From: Leptothermofonsia sichuanensis E412
GTDB lineage: Bacteria > Cyanobacteriota > Cyanobacteriia > Leptolyngbyales > Leptolyngbyaceae
Assembly: GCF_019891175.1 (NCBI RefSeq)
Contig: NZ_CP072600.1
Location: 6,324,001 to 6,388,000, forward strand
DNA length: 64,000 nucleotides
Direction of reading: 5' to 3'
Part shown: piece by piece, positions 36,315 to 42,079 of the stretch
How positions within the stretch are numbered: position 1 is the stretch's first letter
How the letters are laid out: each line of letters starts with the position of its first letter
Notes under the pieces: model-generated
Told to the model about the DNA's origin: nothing
The model's input: the letters and a program-made list of their open reading frames with translations, nothing else
Database searches by the model: none
Translations under genes and position numbers: made by a program

Positions 36315-36433
36315 GAGTGTGAAGTACAGTGGGGTGCGGAGTACCCCACTGTACTTCACACTCTTGAAAAGGGCTATATATGGCGATTCTATCAGGACTG
36401 TGAGAAAGACTTTCGCCGGCAGTCTTTCTCACA
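36315..36433. repeat. Two consecutive strong hairpins in a non-coding gap
   Basis: Hairpin 1 has 21-nt perfect arms at 36315-36335 and 36343-36363 (GAGTGTGAAGTACAGTGGGG outward) around a 7-nt loop. Hairpin 2 has 13-nt perfect arms at 36399-36411 and 36421-36433 (TGTGAGAAAGACT) around ttcgccggc. Neither has a T-tract, so they are not classical terminators. They may be a repeat-element remnant or a structured RNA between the TPR gene and the convergent DUF1993 gene. Confidence 0.7.
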
Positions 36434-36490
36434 CTTCTCACTGCAACAAACCAGGATTTCTCAACAGTCCGCTCCAGCCGGAGTCAGGCT

Positions 36491-37000
36491 TCACGTTCTT
36501 ATTAATGGCACCAAGTGCATCATGTAATCTCGTTTTCCAATTGGCACACCAGCCATACGAAGAATGTTGTAAGCCGTGACCATATGGAAGTAAAAGTTTG
36601 GAATTAAAAATTCATTTACATAGGCATTGCCAGACAACTCGACGTAAAGGCTCTGCCCCAAATCAATGCGCGTCACTTCAGCTAGTTTTGCATCTTCAGT
36701 ATTAATACCTAAAAGAATTTCCTTAGTGGTTGCTATGTGTCCGTATGCCTGTGCAAGAGATGTGACATCTGGATCCAGATTATTCGCAGGCTTACCATCA
36801 CACCAGAGAGCAAAGTTGCGTGGTTGATTGCACGTAAAAGCAATCTGTGTACCGAAGGGAAACATATCAGCCACAATGCGCTTTTGAAGAAACGACTCAT
36901 CATCACAAAAATGAGTTTGAGCTGACTTCAAGAGGTGCTCAAGAGTCTCTAAGCGGCTTTGGAAGAGAGTTCGGATCAAATCTACATTCTGACTTTGCAT
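36491..37000 (-). CDS. DUF1993 family protein
   Basis: From the ATG at 37000 (gaggg upstream) the protein has 169 residues; a TTG five codons earlier is possible. It fits the DUF1993 family (DinB-like four-helix fold): LFQSRLETLEHLLKSAQTHF, KRIVADMFPFGTQI, and the C-terminal FYFHMVTAYNILRMAGVPIGKRDYM block. Helical and soluble. DinB-like proteins often bind metal through His residues, but function is unknown. It is convergent with the TPR gene across the hairpin region. Confidence 0.82.
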   Translation of the reverse strand: MQSQNVDLIRTLFQSRLETLEHLLKSAQTHFCDDESFLQKRIVADMFPFGTQIAFTCNQPRNFALWCDGKPANNLDPDVTSLAQAYGHIATTKEILLGINTEDAKLAEVTRIDLGQSLYVELSGNAYVNEFLIPNFYFHMVTAYNILRMAGVPIGKRDYMMHLVPLIRT

Positions 37001-37121
37001 TTTGCAAGCCCTCAAGACTTACTCCATAAATCCTAGCTGTTTATAGACTGATACTCAGGTAAAAGCTCGTTTTCAGAATTTTTTGTGTGTTCAGAGGGCG
37101 TTTTGCTCATAATCCTCACGC

Positions 37122-37349
37122 TCATGCGAAGCCATTCTCCCTTTGGGGTAATTGCCGATTTCCATCACGCAGTAACTCGTCTGGTTTCGCCTGTTGTTCT
37201 ACAAACTGCCAGAGCACATCTCGGATGAGGGCTTGATATCCCTACTCTCCGGAGATTTTCCGCAATCGCTCCTTTAGTTCCGCTTCTAGTCGGATATTTA
37301 TGACCTGAATTTCCGAAGTGCTAACTTGTTTGGGTGTATTTATAACCAA
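37122..37349 (-). pseudogene. Ribbon-helix-helix (RHH) regulator with an in-frame amber codon
   Basis: Reading leftward from a TTG at 37349 the frame encodes VINTPKQVSTSEIQVINIRL, then EAELKERLRKISGE, then a TAG at 37242-37244, then GYQALIRDVLWQFVEQQ and a charged tail ending at 37122. The two halves are in the same frame and together look like a 75-residue RHH (CopG/MetJ-like) regulator: beta strand IQVINIRL, helix A, turn, helix B YQALIRDVLWQFV. As read it would be truncated to 36 residues. It is too short and too broken to appear as an ordinary ORF. Perfect palindromic sites precede it. Confidence 0.6.
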
Positions 37350-37382
37350 CGCCCTAATTTCTCTGAAAGGGTGGACAAGCCA

Positions 37383-37433
37383 ATACTACAAGTGTAGTAT
37401 GTAGACATTCAGAATTGTAATATAAATACTACA
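37383..37433. promoter_or_regulatory. ATACTACA/TGTAGTAT operator cluster upstream of the RHH gene
   Basis: ATACTACA at 37383-37390 and TGTAGTAT at 37393-37400 form an 18-bp palindrome with a 2-bp spacer, 34 bp upstream of the RHH start. A third half-site ATACTACA lies at 37426-37433. The same octamer occurs twice in the promoter upstream of the tRNA array (38788 and 38809), so one regulator may control both. Confidence 0.6.
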
Positions 37434-37727
37434 GCCTTCCATGATACGTATTCTCACCACCTCAGCCAGCGTCCATGTTCGACCCCAACATTGTTTGGGT
37501 AGAGCAGTGGCGCTGTTTGCGTTCGAGAGGACGTATCGATTTAACGGCGGTAAATCCGTCAGCGAAGGTATTGATAGCAAAGTGGCCGGGTGGCTTAATC
37601 CGGATCAACACACCAGCAGCGGGAGGTGCAGGGCAACCCTGACGCCGACATAGGGAAAAGCATATCTACTTCCCCACCCCCGCTCCTGGCTACCAGAAGC
37701 GGGGGTTATTTTTTGAGGAGAAAACTC
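37434..37727 (+). other. Structured non-coding leader before the HNH gene, with a terminator-like hairpin
   Basis: No protein frame is convincing. Several stem-loops can be drawn: ATCCGG-type pairing at 37580-37606, CAGGG-caa-CCCTG at 37628-37640, and CCCCCGCT / AGCGGGGG (37674-37681 and 37695-37702) followed by ttattttttg. The last is a terminator-like hairpin 26 bases before the HNH start codon, so the leader may work as an attenuator. No known riboswitch consensus (for example a B12 box) was recognised. Confidence 0.45.
37674..37712 (+). terminator. Terminator/attenuator-like hairpin before the HNH gene
   Basis: Eight-base perfect GC-rich arms CCCCCGCT and AGCGGGGG, then TTATTTTTT. The ribosome site gaggag of the HNH gene begins 3 bases later, so readthrough would be needed for HNH expression from any promoter upstream. 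Confidence 0.6.
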
Positions 37728-38258
37728 ATGCAGACCGAGCAGCGACAGAAGATTCCCATACTCCAAAACCAGGTTATGGTCTTCTCTAAGAACTACCTGC
37801 CCCTGGCGCGAATCAACCTTAAACGGGCAATCGTGCTCCTGGTTACTGGACAGGCGGAGACTCTGGAGTTCAGCAGCACCCAGCAATGGGAAGTCCGCTC
37901 TCCCAGCGTCGTACTACAAGTCCCAGATCACATCCGGTTGACCAGTGGTAATCCAGAGCGGCACTGGAAGGTTCCTCCAGTTAATCGTCGGGAAGTCTTT
38001 CGCCGCGACAACCACACCTGTCAGTACTGCGGCAGCACCAGGCATCTGACGCTGGATCACGTGATTCCCCGCTCAAAAGGCGGAACCCACACCTGGGACA
38101 ACGTGGTGACCGCCTGTAAGAAGTGCAATTCATGCAAAGGCGATCGCCTCTTACATGAAACCGGAATGGTACTCAAAACCAAACCCAGAGCACCCGTTCA
38201 CCCTGCCATTGCGTTCGCTGAGCAGTTCTGGAAAGAACAGCAACCTGTTGACCCCTGA
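37728..38258 (+). CDS. HNH endonuclease-family protein linked to the tRNA array
   Basis: From the ATG at 37728 (gaggag 8-13 bases upstream) the protein has 176 residues. The HNH domain covers about 88-141: zinc ligands C98-x2-C101 (TCQYCG) and C130-x2-C133 (CKKCN), the catalytic LDHVIPRSKGG with D110-H111, then HTWDNVVTACKKCNSCKGDR. The N-terminal 80 residues (NQVMVFSKNYLPLARINLKRAIVLLVTGQAE) are typical of the large cyanobacterial/plastid HNH family of unknown role. A frame extending back to 37626 runs through the leader and is not credible. Homing-like HNH genes are found beside some cyanobacterial tRNA arrays. The next gene starts 27 bp on. Confidence 0.9.
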   Translation: MQTEQRQKIPILQNQVMVFSKNYLPLARINLKRAIVLLVTGQAETLEFSSTQQWEVRSPSVVLQVPDHIRLTSGNPERHWKVPPVNRREVFRRDNHTCQYCGSTRHLTLDHVIPRSKGGTHTWDNVVTACKKCNSCKGDRLLHETGMVLKTKPRAPVHPAIAFAEQFWKEQQPVDP

Positions 38259-38285
38259 CCTCAAGCCAGAAAGGAGGCACAATCG

Positions 38286-38696
38286 ATGTTGAAGCTGAAC
38301 TACACCGACGTTGGGCTGTTCATGGAGCGAACCATGACCAACCCCGAACTGTTGATTGCCCAGCGAGTTCTCCTGGCGATGCGGTTAGGGCAAACGCTCC
38401 ATATTGAACCCGGTCGTGCCTCTTTTCTGCTACCTGCTGATATTCCTGAACTGAAAGTGCTGGAGATAGCGTTACAGCAGGAGTACGGCTCAACCGTCAC
38501 CCTCATTGCTATAGATGAGGAGTTTGTGGAAGTTGGACTGAGCGGAATCTGGATTGCCGCGGGCAAGGACGCACACGAGGGGATGTTCTTGGCGGTGCTG
38601 AGCGATTCTCTCTCAGAGACACTTCGTGAACGTACCGAGTTCTTAATCTACAAGTTGTGGCAGATGAGCCAGGTCCACATTTTCTCTCCAGCATAG
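38286..38696 (+). CDS. Small conserved cyanobacterial protein
   Basis: The 136-residue protein has a perfect ribosome site (aaaggagg, 9 bases before the ATG). It resembles a short cyanobacterial family I know only by sequence, opening MLKLxYT and followed by a FMERxxxxPELxIAxRVLLAMRLGQ block, IEPGRASFLLPADIPELKVLE, then VEVGLSGIWIAAG and ETLRERTEFLIYKLW. No signal peptide or membrane segment. Function is unknown. It is in an apparent operon with the HNH gene and directly precedes the array promoter. Confidence 0.7.
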   Translation: MLKLNYTDVGLFMERTMTNPELLIAQRVLLAMRLGQTLHIEPGRASFLLPADIPELKVLEIALQQEYGSTVTLIAIDEEFVEVGLSGIWIAAGKDAHEGMFLAVLSDSLSETLRERTEFLIYKLWQMSQVHIFSPA

Positions 38697-38710
38697 TGGG
38701 CAAATCCAGT

Positions 38711-38753
38711 GGGAGAGAGCGATACAAGTATGTTCTGACAGTCGTTCTCTCCC
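38711..38753. repeat. Hairpin between the small protein gene and the array promoter
   Basis: The arms GGGAGAGAGCGA (38711-38722) and TCGTTCTCTCCC (38742-38753) pair over 12 bases with one G-T wobble. An A-tract, not a T-tract, follows on the + strand, so it is not a canonical terminator for the upstream genes, but it would insulate the promoter that follows. Confidence 0.65.
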
Positions 38754-38767
38754 ATCTCAAAAAAAGT

Positions 38768-38816
38768 TGTAGCACCCCCTTGACATTTGTAGTATATTGT
38801 ATTATGTTTGTAGTAT
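38768..38816 (+). promoter_or_regulatory. Promoter of the tRNA array with TGTAGTAT operator half-sites
   Basis: TTGACA at 38780-38785 is a consensus -35; 17 bases later TATGTT at 38803-38808 serves as -10. TGTAGTAT occurs at 38788-38795 (between the hexamers) and at 38809-38816 (just after the -10), 21 bp apart, with a degenerate TGTAGCAC at 38768. The octamer equals the half-site of the palindrome near the broken RHH gene. A repressor spanning these would block the promoter. Confidence 0.6.
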
Positions 38817-38843
38817 AAGATGAGACACAGAGGAGCTAATCCA

Positions 38844-39038
38844 ATGAACACTCACTCCCTTACTAAAAGCAATGGTCTCTTGAAGTTCTTAGAGTTCTTA
38901 CCCACTCATGTTTCTGGCATTTCCACGCCACTTCAAGATGACTCATCAGATCAGGGAAATTCATCTTTCACTCAGTACAAGCAAAAGCGACAGAACATCC
39001 AGCAAATCTATTACCTGGAACGGCGTTGCTTCTTCTAA
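38844..39038 (+). CDS. Small ORF at the head of the tRNA array transcript
   Basis: The 64-codon frame has a good ribosome site (aggag, 8 bases before the ATG) and lies directly downstream of the array promoter. The product (MNTHSLTKSNGLLKFLEFLP then polar residues, ending YYLERRCFF) matches no family I know. It is the only translated frame between the promoter and the first tRNA, so it may be a leader peptide or a real small protein. Coding status is unproven. Confidence 0.5.
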   Translation: MNTHSLTKSNGLLKFLEFLPTHVSGISTPLQDDSSDQGNSSFTQYKQKRQNIQQIYYLERRCFF

Positions 39039-39091
39039 TTCCTGCTGATTTATCAGCCAGCCTGAACCTTGAAAATTGAATCGCCACCTTT

Positions 39092-39188
39092 GGGGGTGTA
39101 GCTTAGTCCGGCTCAAAGCAGTCGCCTGTCGAGCGAAAGATCGTGGGTACTGCTACGCAGAAGCAAGCTACAAATCCCATCATCCCCG
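39092..39188 (+). tRNA. trnD: tRNA-Asp(GTC), T-loop carries a repeat insertion
   Basis: Acceptor gggggtg pairs with catcccc; D-stem gctt/aagc; anticodon loop ctgtcga gives GTC. The T-stem gtggg/cccat is intact, but its loop holds an extra segment 39149-39171 ending gaagcaagctac (repeat family A). First unit of the array. Confidence 0.8.
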
Positions 39189-39191
39189 TGC

Positions 39192-39284
39192 AGCCTTGTG
39201 GACGTAGCTTGCTTCCCGAAGGGTATAGAGAAGTCGTTCTGGTTCTCAGCCAGAAAGAAGCGGGTGCAACTCCCGTCAAGGCTT
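39192..39284 (+). tRNA. trnE: tRNA-Glu(CTC)-like, D-loop carries a repeat insertion
   Basis: Acceptor agccttg/caaggct is perfect; anticodon stem tctgg/ccaga with loop ttctcag reads CTC. The D-arm gac..gtc is split by the family A repeat in reverse orientation at 39203-39225. The T-loop tgcaact lacks the usual TTC. Confidence 0.55.
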
Positions 39285-39289
39285 CCATT

Positions 39290-39363
39290 GAGGATGTAAC
39301 TCAGATGGACAGAGTGCTTGTTTCCGAGGCAAGTAGTCACAGGTTCGATTCCTGTCATCCTCG
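39290..39363 (+). tRNA. trnR: tRNA-Arg(CCG)
   Basis: Acceptor gaggatg/catcctc; anticodon loop ttccgag reads CCG on stem cttgt/gcaag; T-arm acagg-ttcgatt-cctgt. No insertion. Confidence 0.75.
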
Positions 39364-39368
39364 CTCGT

Positions 39369-39446
39369 GGAAATTGGCATCACTTGCTCCGAAACCAACA
39401 AACGGACGGTTGCAGGATTGGGGTTCAATTCCCCACGTTTCCACCA
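39369..39446 (+). pseudogene. Degenerate tRNA unit, anticodon unclear
   Basis: A normal T-arm (tgggg-ttcaatt-cccca), a cgtttcc acceptor strand and an encoded acca end are present. The 5' acceptor pairs only partly, and the anticodon region (tccg...cgga around aaaccaacaaa) has no T33 and an 11-base loop. It is likely a decayed tRNA; CCA (Trp) is conceivable since Trp is missing elsewhere. Confidence 0.45.
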
Positions 39447-39449
39447 GAT

Positions 39450-39522
39450 CTCCAGGTCGCCAAGTGGGAAGGCGTTGGTCTGCAAAACCGACTATTCGTG
39501 GGTTCGATTCCCACCCTGGAGT
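39450..39522 (+). tRNA. trnC: tRNA-Cys(GCA)
   Basis: Acceptor ctccagg/cctggag; loop ctgcaaa reads GCA; T-arm gtggg-ttcgatt-cccac; CCA encoded. Confidence 0.88.
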
Positions 39523-39531
39523 CCAATCATT

Positions 39532-39603
39532 GCAGCGTCACCTAACGGCTAAGGTACTCGGCTCATAACCGAGGATATGTGGGTTCGACTCCCAACCGCT
39601 GCG
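39532..39603 (+). tRNA. trnM: tRNA-Met(CAT), first of two
   Basis: Acceptor gcagcg pairs with cgctgc; anticodon stem ctcgg/ccgag, loop ctcataa reads CAT. T-arm tggg-ttcgact-ccca. CAT could also be a lysidine-modified Ile tRNA, which sequence alone does not settle. Confidence 0.8.
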
Positions 39604-39609
39604 ACCAAT

Positions 39610-39680
39610 GCACAGATGGTGTAACGGCAGCACGGGAGCTTCCAAACCTCTTTGTCCGGGTTCAAATCCTGGTCTGTGCG
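39610..39680 (+). tRNA. trnG: tRNA-Gly(TCC), first of two
   Basis: Acceptor gcacaga/tctgtgc; D-loop taacggca; TCC in cttccaa. The anticodon stem has one extra A compared with the copy at 42003, so it may be weak. T-arm ccggg-ttcaaat-cctgg. Confidence 0.65.
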
Positions 39681-39835
39681 TTCTACGGTGTGCCCTCATC
39701 CGAGAAGCCTACATACTGGTCACTCGCCTAAACAGCGAAGTAGGTACCCTGCGGGAAGCAAGCTACGACTCCTACAGCCTCCGCCAACCCTGGAGGCTGA
39801 AAAAACAGCTTCTCAAACTTGCACGCTGTAGAAAT
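39681..39835 (+). other. Structured insert 1 in the tRNA array
   Basis: The 155-bp segment is not a tRNA. The outer arms TTCTACGGTGTGC and GCACGCTGTAGAA pair at 11 of 13 positions; the second arms GAGAAGC and GCTTCTC pair perfectly; inside are CCTAC/GTAGG pairs, AGCCTCC/GGAGGCT, and a family A repeat at 39745-39767. The motif AAGCCTACATAC near the start and AAACAGCTT near the end recur in insert 2 at 42507-42586. Confidence 0.6.
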
Positions 39836-39845
39836 CTCAAAGCAT

Positions 39846-39919
39846 GGTGCCGTAGGCAAATTGGTAAAGCCACAGGACTTTCAATCTTGTGTTTGCGGGT
39901 TCAAATCCCGTCGGCACTG
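39846..39919 (+). tRNA. trnE: tRNA-Glu(TTC)
   Basis: Acceptor ggtgccg/cggcact; D-stem ggc/gcc; anticodon loop ctttcaa reads TTC; T-arm gcggg-ttcaaat-cccgt; CCA encoded directly after. Confidence 0.85.
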
Positions 39920-39925
39920 CCAGAT

Positions 39926-40008
39926 GGGTAGGTATGCAAATGGCTGAAGCAGACTGACTGTAAATCAGTTGTCCCTGACCACTGGGGGTTCAAATCCCTC
40001 TCTACCCA
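39926..40008 (+). tRNA. trnY: tRNA-Tyr(GTA)
   Basis: Acceptor gggtagg/tctaccc; loop ctgtaaa on stem ctga/tcag reads GTA; long variable arm (tgtccctgaccactg) as expected for bacterial tRNA-Tyr. Confidence 0.88.
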
Positions 40009-40010
40009 CT

Positions 40011-40084
40011 GTGTCTGAAGCCAAAGCGATCGCGGCGCTGGTTTGTGACTCCAGTAGTAACGGGTTAAAGTCCCGTCAGACACC
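40011..40084 (+). tRNA. trnH: tRNA-His(GTG), first of two
   Basis: Acceptor gtgtctg/cagacac, discriminator C and encoded CCA. Loop ttgtgac reads GTG, with one T-T mismatch at the top of the stem. The D-loop contains a HIP1 octamer gcgatcgc. Confidence 0.75.
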
Positions 40085-40090
40085 CCAAAT

Positions 40091-40217
40091 GGAGAGTAAA
40101 TCGATCAGGCGAGCAACTTCGTTGAGCCTCGCTAACGGCGCTGTTTGCTAAACAGATGGATGAACAATTGTGGTTTCTCCTTCGGAGACGCTACGCGAAC
40201 CAGTCCACTGCTCTCCG
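40091..40217 (+). tRNA. trnS: tRNA-Ser(GCT) with insertions in D- and T-arms
   Basis: Acceptor ggagagt/gctctcc; loop ttgctaa reads GCT. The T-loop contains the family B repeat 40176-40199 (tctcc..ggagacgctacgcgaa). The D-arm is enlarged by a second hairpin (gcgag..ctcgc), making the unit 127 bases long. Confidence 0.7.
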
Positions 40218-40222
40218 CCTTT

Positions 40223-40296
40223 GAGAACGTGGTGTAACTGGATGAACACATCGGTTTACGAAACCGAAGAGTGAAGGTTCAACTCCTTCCGTTCTC
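40223..40296 (+). tRNA. trnR: tRNA-Arg(ACG)
   Basis: Acceptor gagaacg/cgttctc; stem tcggt/accga with loop ttacgaa reads ACG; T-arm gaagg-ttcaact-ccttc; CCA encoded. Confidence 0.88.
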
Positions 40297-40304
40297 GCCA
40301 ATCA

Positions 40305-40393
40305 TGGAGGTTGTCCGGCATGGACGAGGAAAGCGTCTTGAAAACGCCTGCGGGTGAAATAGACCGTCAAGAGTTCGATTCTCTTAGCCTCCG
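40305..40393 (+). tRNA. trnS: tRNA-Ser(TGA)
   Basis: Acceptor ggaggtt/agcctcc; loop cttgaaa on gcgt/acgc reads TGA; long variable arm; T-arm aagag-ttcgatt-ctctt. Confidence 0.85.
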
Positions 40394-40398
40394 TTTGT

Positions 40399-40471
40399 GG
40401 GAATGTAGCTGAGCTGGGTTTAGCGCCAGGTTGAAGCCCTGGAGACACGGGTTCGATTCCTGCCATTCCCA
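40399..40471 (+). tRNA. trnF: tRNA-Phe(GAA)
   Basis: Acceptor gggaatg/cattccc; stem ccagg/cctgg with loop ttgaagc reads GAA; T-arm cggg-ttcgatt-cctg. Confidence 0.85.
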
Positions 40472-40493
40472 TCCTTAACTTAGGGAGTTGTAT

Positions 40494-40565
40494 TGCCCCA
40501 TAGCTCAATGGCGGAGCGGGCGGCTGTTAACCGCACGGTTGCAAGTTCGACTCTTGCTGGGGCAG
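40494..40565 (+). tRNA. trnN: tRNA-Asn(GTT)
   Basis: Acceptor tgcccca/tggggca; loop ctgttaa on gcgg/ccgc reads GTT; T-arm gcaag-ttcgact-cttgc; CCA encoded. Confidence 0.9.
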
Positions 40566-40573
40566 CCATTCAT

Positions 40574-40647
40574 TGCCGAGTGGACGACATGGAAAGTCGC
40601 TGTGACTCTGAATCACGGAGATGCTGGTTCGACCCTAGCCTCGGCAT
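40574..40647 (+). tRNA. trnQ: tRNA-Gln(CTG)
   Basis: Acceptor tgccgag/ctcggca; loop ctctgaa on gtga/tcac reads CTG; CCA encoded. Confidence 0.85.
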
Positions 40648-40684
40648 CCAACCTCGCTCGCTAACGAGCGGCATTCAATCTTAT

Positions 40685-40758
40685 TGGGAAGTACGCAAAC
40701 AGGTAAAGCGACTTGACTTTGAATCAAGTGGTTGAGGGTTCGATTCCTTCCTTCCCAG
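40685..40758 (+). tRNA. trnQ: tRNA-Gln(TTG)
   Basis: Acceptor tgggaag/cttccca; stem cttga/tcaag with loop ctttgaa reads TTG; T-arm gaggg-ttcgatt-ccttc. Confidence 0.88.
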
Positions 40759-40809
40759 TCGGGGGGCATGAGAGATTACTGGGTCAAGTTCTCTATCCTC
40801 CTGTTTCTC

Positions 40810-40908
40810 ACTCCTGTAGCCCAGCGGAAGAGACGGCTGTCTCAAAACCAGTCAATGTGTGGGTTTCTCCTAACGGAGACGCTTCGCGAACAACTCCCGC
40901 CAGGAGTA
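40810..40908 (+). tRNA. trnL: tRNA-Leu(CAA), T-loop carries a repeat insertion
   Basis: Acceptor actcctg/caggagt; loop ctcaaaa reads CAA. Variable loop of about six bases is short for Leu. The family B repeat occupies 40866-40890 within the T-loop, between gtgggtt and caactccc. CCA encoded. Confidence 0.75.
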
Positions 40909-40947
40909 CCAATTGTCAATTCAAAATTTTGGCCAGCCAAAATTTTT

Positions 40948-41046
<99 letters not shown>

Positions 41047-41054
41047 CCAAGCAT

Positions 41055-41130
41055 CGGGATGTAGCTCAGCTTGGTTGAGAGTTACCGCTTTGGAAGCGGA
41101 AGGTCGTAGGTTCAAATCCTACCATCCCGA
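41055..41130 (+). tRNA. trnP: tRNA-Pro(TGG)
   Basis: Acceptor cgggatg/catcccg; loop tttggaa on ccgc/gcgg reads TGG; T-arm gtagg-ttcaaat-cctac; CCA encoded. Confidence 0.92.
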
Positions 41131-41136
41131 CCATTT

Positions 41137-41210
41137 GCCCTTGTGACGGAACTGGCAGACGTGCTGGCTTCAGAGACCAGATTTTGTGGGTTCAAATCCC
41201 ACCAGGGGTA
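41137..41210 (+). tRNA. trnL: tRNA-Leu(CAG), short variable loop
   Basis: Acceptor gcccttg/caggggt with G-T pairs; loop ttcagag reads CAG; variable loop only five bases (atttt) before T-stem gtggg. D-loop aactggcagacg is of Leu type. Confidence 0.78.
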
Positions 41211-41215
41211 CTGAT

Positions 41216-41288
41216 GCTCCTGTGGCGGAAGGGAAGACGCTCTAGACCGAGGATCTAGGTTTTGTGGGTTCGATTCCCACCAGGAGTA
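41216..41288 (+). tRNA. trnL: tRNA-Leu(GAG), short variable loop and C33
   Basis: Acceptor gctcctg/caggagt; perfect stem ctaga/tctag with loop ccgagga reads GAG with C, not T, at position 33; variable loop of five bases; CCA encoded. Confidence 0.7.
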
Positions 41289-41292
41289 CCAA

Positions 41293-41367
41293 GCACCGAA
41301 GGCGGAAGTGATCGACGCACCCACCCGATAAGTGGGCTATTAGCAAGTTTGAGTCTTGCTCGGTGTA
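41293..41367 (+). tRNA. trnI: tRNA-Ile(GAT) with C33
   Basis: Acceptor gcaccga/tcggtgt; perfect stem cccac/gtggg with loop ccgataa reads GAT, C at position 33; T-arm gcaag-tttgagt-cttgc; CCA encoded. Confidence 0.7.
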
Positions 41368-41375
41368 CCAACTAT

Positions 41376-41447
41376 CTGAGTGTGGTGCAGTGGGAGCACG
41401 TCGGTTCGGGGAACTGGAGGTCGTAGGTTCAATCCCTACCACTCAGG
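41376..41447 (+). tRNA. trnP: tRNA-Pro(GGG) with C33
   Basis: Acceptor ctgagtg/cactcag; stem tcggt/actgg with loop tcgggga reads GGG, C at position 33; T-arm gtagg-ttcaatc-cctac; CCA encoded. Confidence 0.75.
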
Positions 41448-41458
41448 CCATTTCATAT

Positions 41459-41530
41459 GGGTCGTTGGCAGAGCGTTTATGCAACCGCCTTTTAAGCGGA
41501 GAGATCCAGGTTCAACCCCTGGGCGACCCA
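41459..41530 (+). tRNA. trnK: tRNA-Lys(TTT)
   Basis: Acceptor gggtcgt/gcgaccc; loop cttttaa on ccgc/gcgg reads TTT; CCA encoded. Confidence 0.9.
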
Positions 41531-41533
41531 CCA

Positions 41534-41608
41534 GAATAATTCGGAATTGATCATTCGGAATTCGGAGTTAAAACATCAATTAGGAATTGCGGATTCCGAA
41601 TTTCTAAC
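41534..41608. other. AT-rich spacer inside the array
   Basis: The longest tRNA-free stretch in the middle of the array besides the structured inserts; it is made of partial repeats of attcggaatt / aggaattgcggattcc and pairs with itself. No tRNA, no ORF. Confidence 0.5.
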
Positions 41609-41681
41609 GGGCTGTTAGCTCAGTTGGCAGAGCAGCCGCCTCTTAAGCGGAAGTGCGTAGGTTCAAAGCCTACACAGCCCA
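41609..41681 (+). tRNA. trnK: tRNA-Lys(CTT)
   Basis: Acceptor gggctgt/acagccc; loop ctcttaa on ccgc/gcgg reads CTT; T-arm gtagg-ttcaaag-cctac; CCA encoded. Confidence 0.9.
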
Positions 41682-41687
41682 CCAAAT

Positions 41688-41761
41688 GCCCCTGTGATGC
41701 AATGGGTAGACATCGCTTGCTTAAAACAAGTGTGTTGCAGGTTCGACTCCTGTCAGGGGTA
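41688..41761 (+). tRNA. trnL: tRNA-Leu(TAA), short variable loop
   Basis: Acceptor gcccctg/caggggt; loop cttaaaa on cttg/caag reads TAA; variable loop about five bases; T-arm gcagg-ttcgact-cctgt. No intron, unlike the group I intron found in many cyanobacterial Leu(TAA) genes. Confidence 0.8.
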
Positions 41762-41763
41762 CT

Positions 41764-41838
41764 CGCGGAGATGGAGCTATGGTGCGCTCTGGGGTCTCAT
41801 AAGCCTTCACGTACCGGGTTCAAATCCCGGCTCCGCAA
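41764..41838 (+). tRNA. trnM: tRNA-Met(CAT), second
   Basis: Acceptor gcggag/ctccgc; stem ggggt/gcctt with two wobbles and loop ctcataa reads CAT; T-arm ccggg-ttcaaat-cccgg; CCA encoded. The first acceptor pair is C-A. Confidence 0.72.
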
Positions 41839-41843
41839 CCAAT

Positions 41844-41915
41844 GCAGACGTGGTGTGACTGGCAACACAGGGGCCTGGTACGCTCCCGATATGGGTTCAA
41901 TCCCCATCGTCTGAT
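41844..41915 (+). tRNA. trnT: tRNA-Thr(GGT)
   Basis: Acceptor cagacg/cgtctg; stem ggggc/gctcc with loop ctggtac reads GGT; T-arm atggg-ttcaatc-cccat; CCA encoded. Confidence 0.8.
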
Positions 41916-41923
41916 CCAGATGT

Positions 41924-41995
41924 GCTGGTGTGGCTCAACGGCAGAGCAACTGTCTTGTAAACAGTCGGTTGCAGGTTCAACTCCTGTCACCAGCC
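41924..41995 (+). tRNA. trnT: tRNA-Thr(TGT)
   Basis: Acceptor gctggtg/caccagc; stem actgt/acagt with loop cttgtaa reads TGT; CCA encoded. Confidence 0.9.
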
Positions 41996-42002
41996 CCAGA
42001 AT

Positions 42003-42073
42003 GTGGACATGGTGTAGCGGTAGCATATGAGGCTTCCAACCTCTTGGTGTGGGTTCGAGTCCCACTGTCCATA
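42003..42073 (+). tRNA. trnG: tRNA-Gly(TCC), second
   Basis: Acceptor gtggaca/tgtccat; loop cttccaa on gagg/cctc reads TCC; T-arm gtggg-ttcgagt-cccac; CCA encoded. Confidence 0.9.
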
Positions 42074-42079
42074 CCAGAC

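Noticed and set aside
37560-37712. Known riboswitch (cobalamin or similar) before the HNH gene
   Set aside because: No B12 box or other consensus was recognised, and the downstream gene does not fit such control. Kept only as a structured leader.
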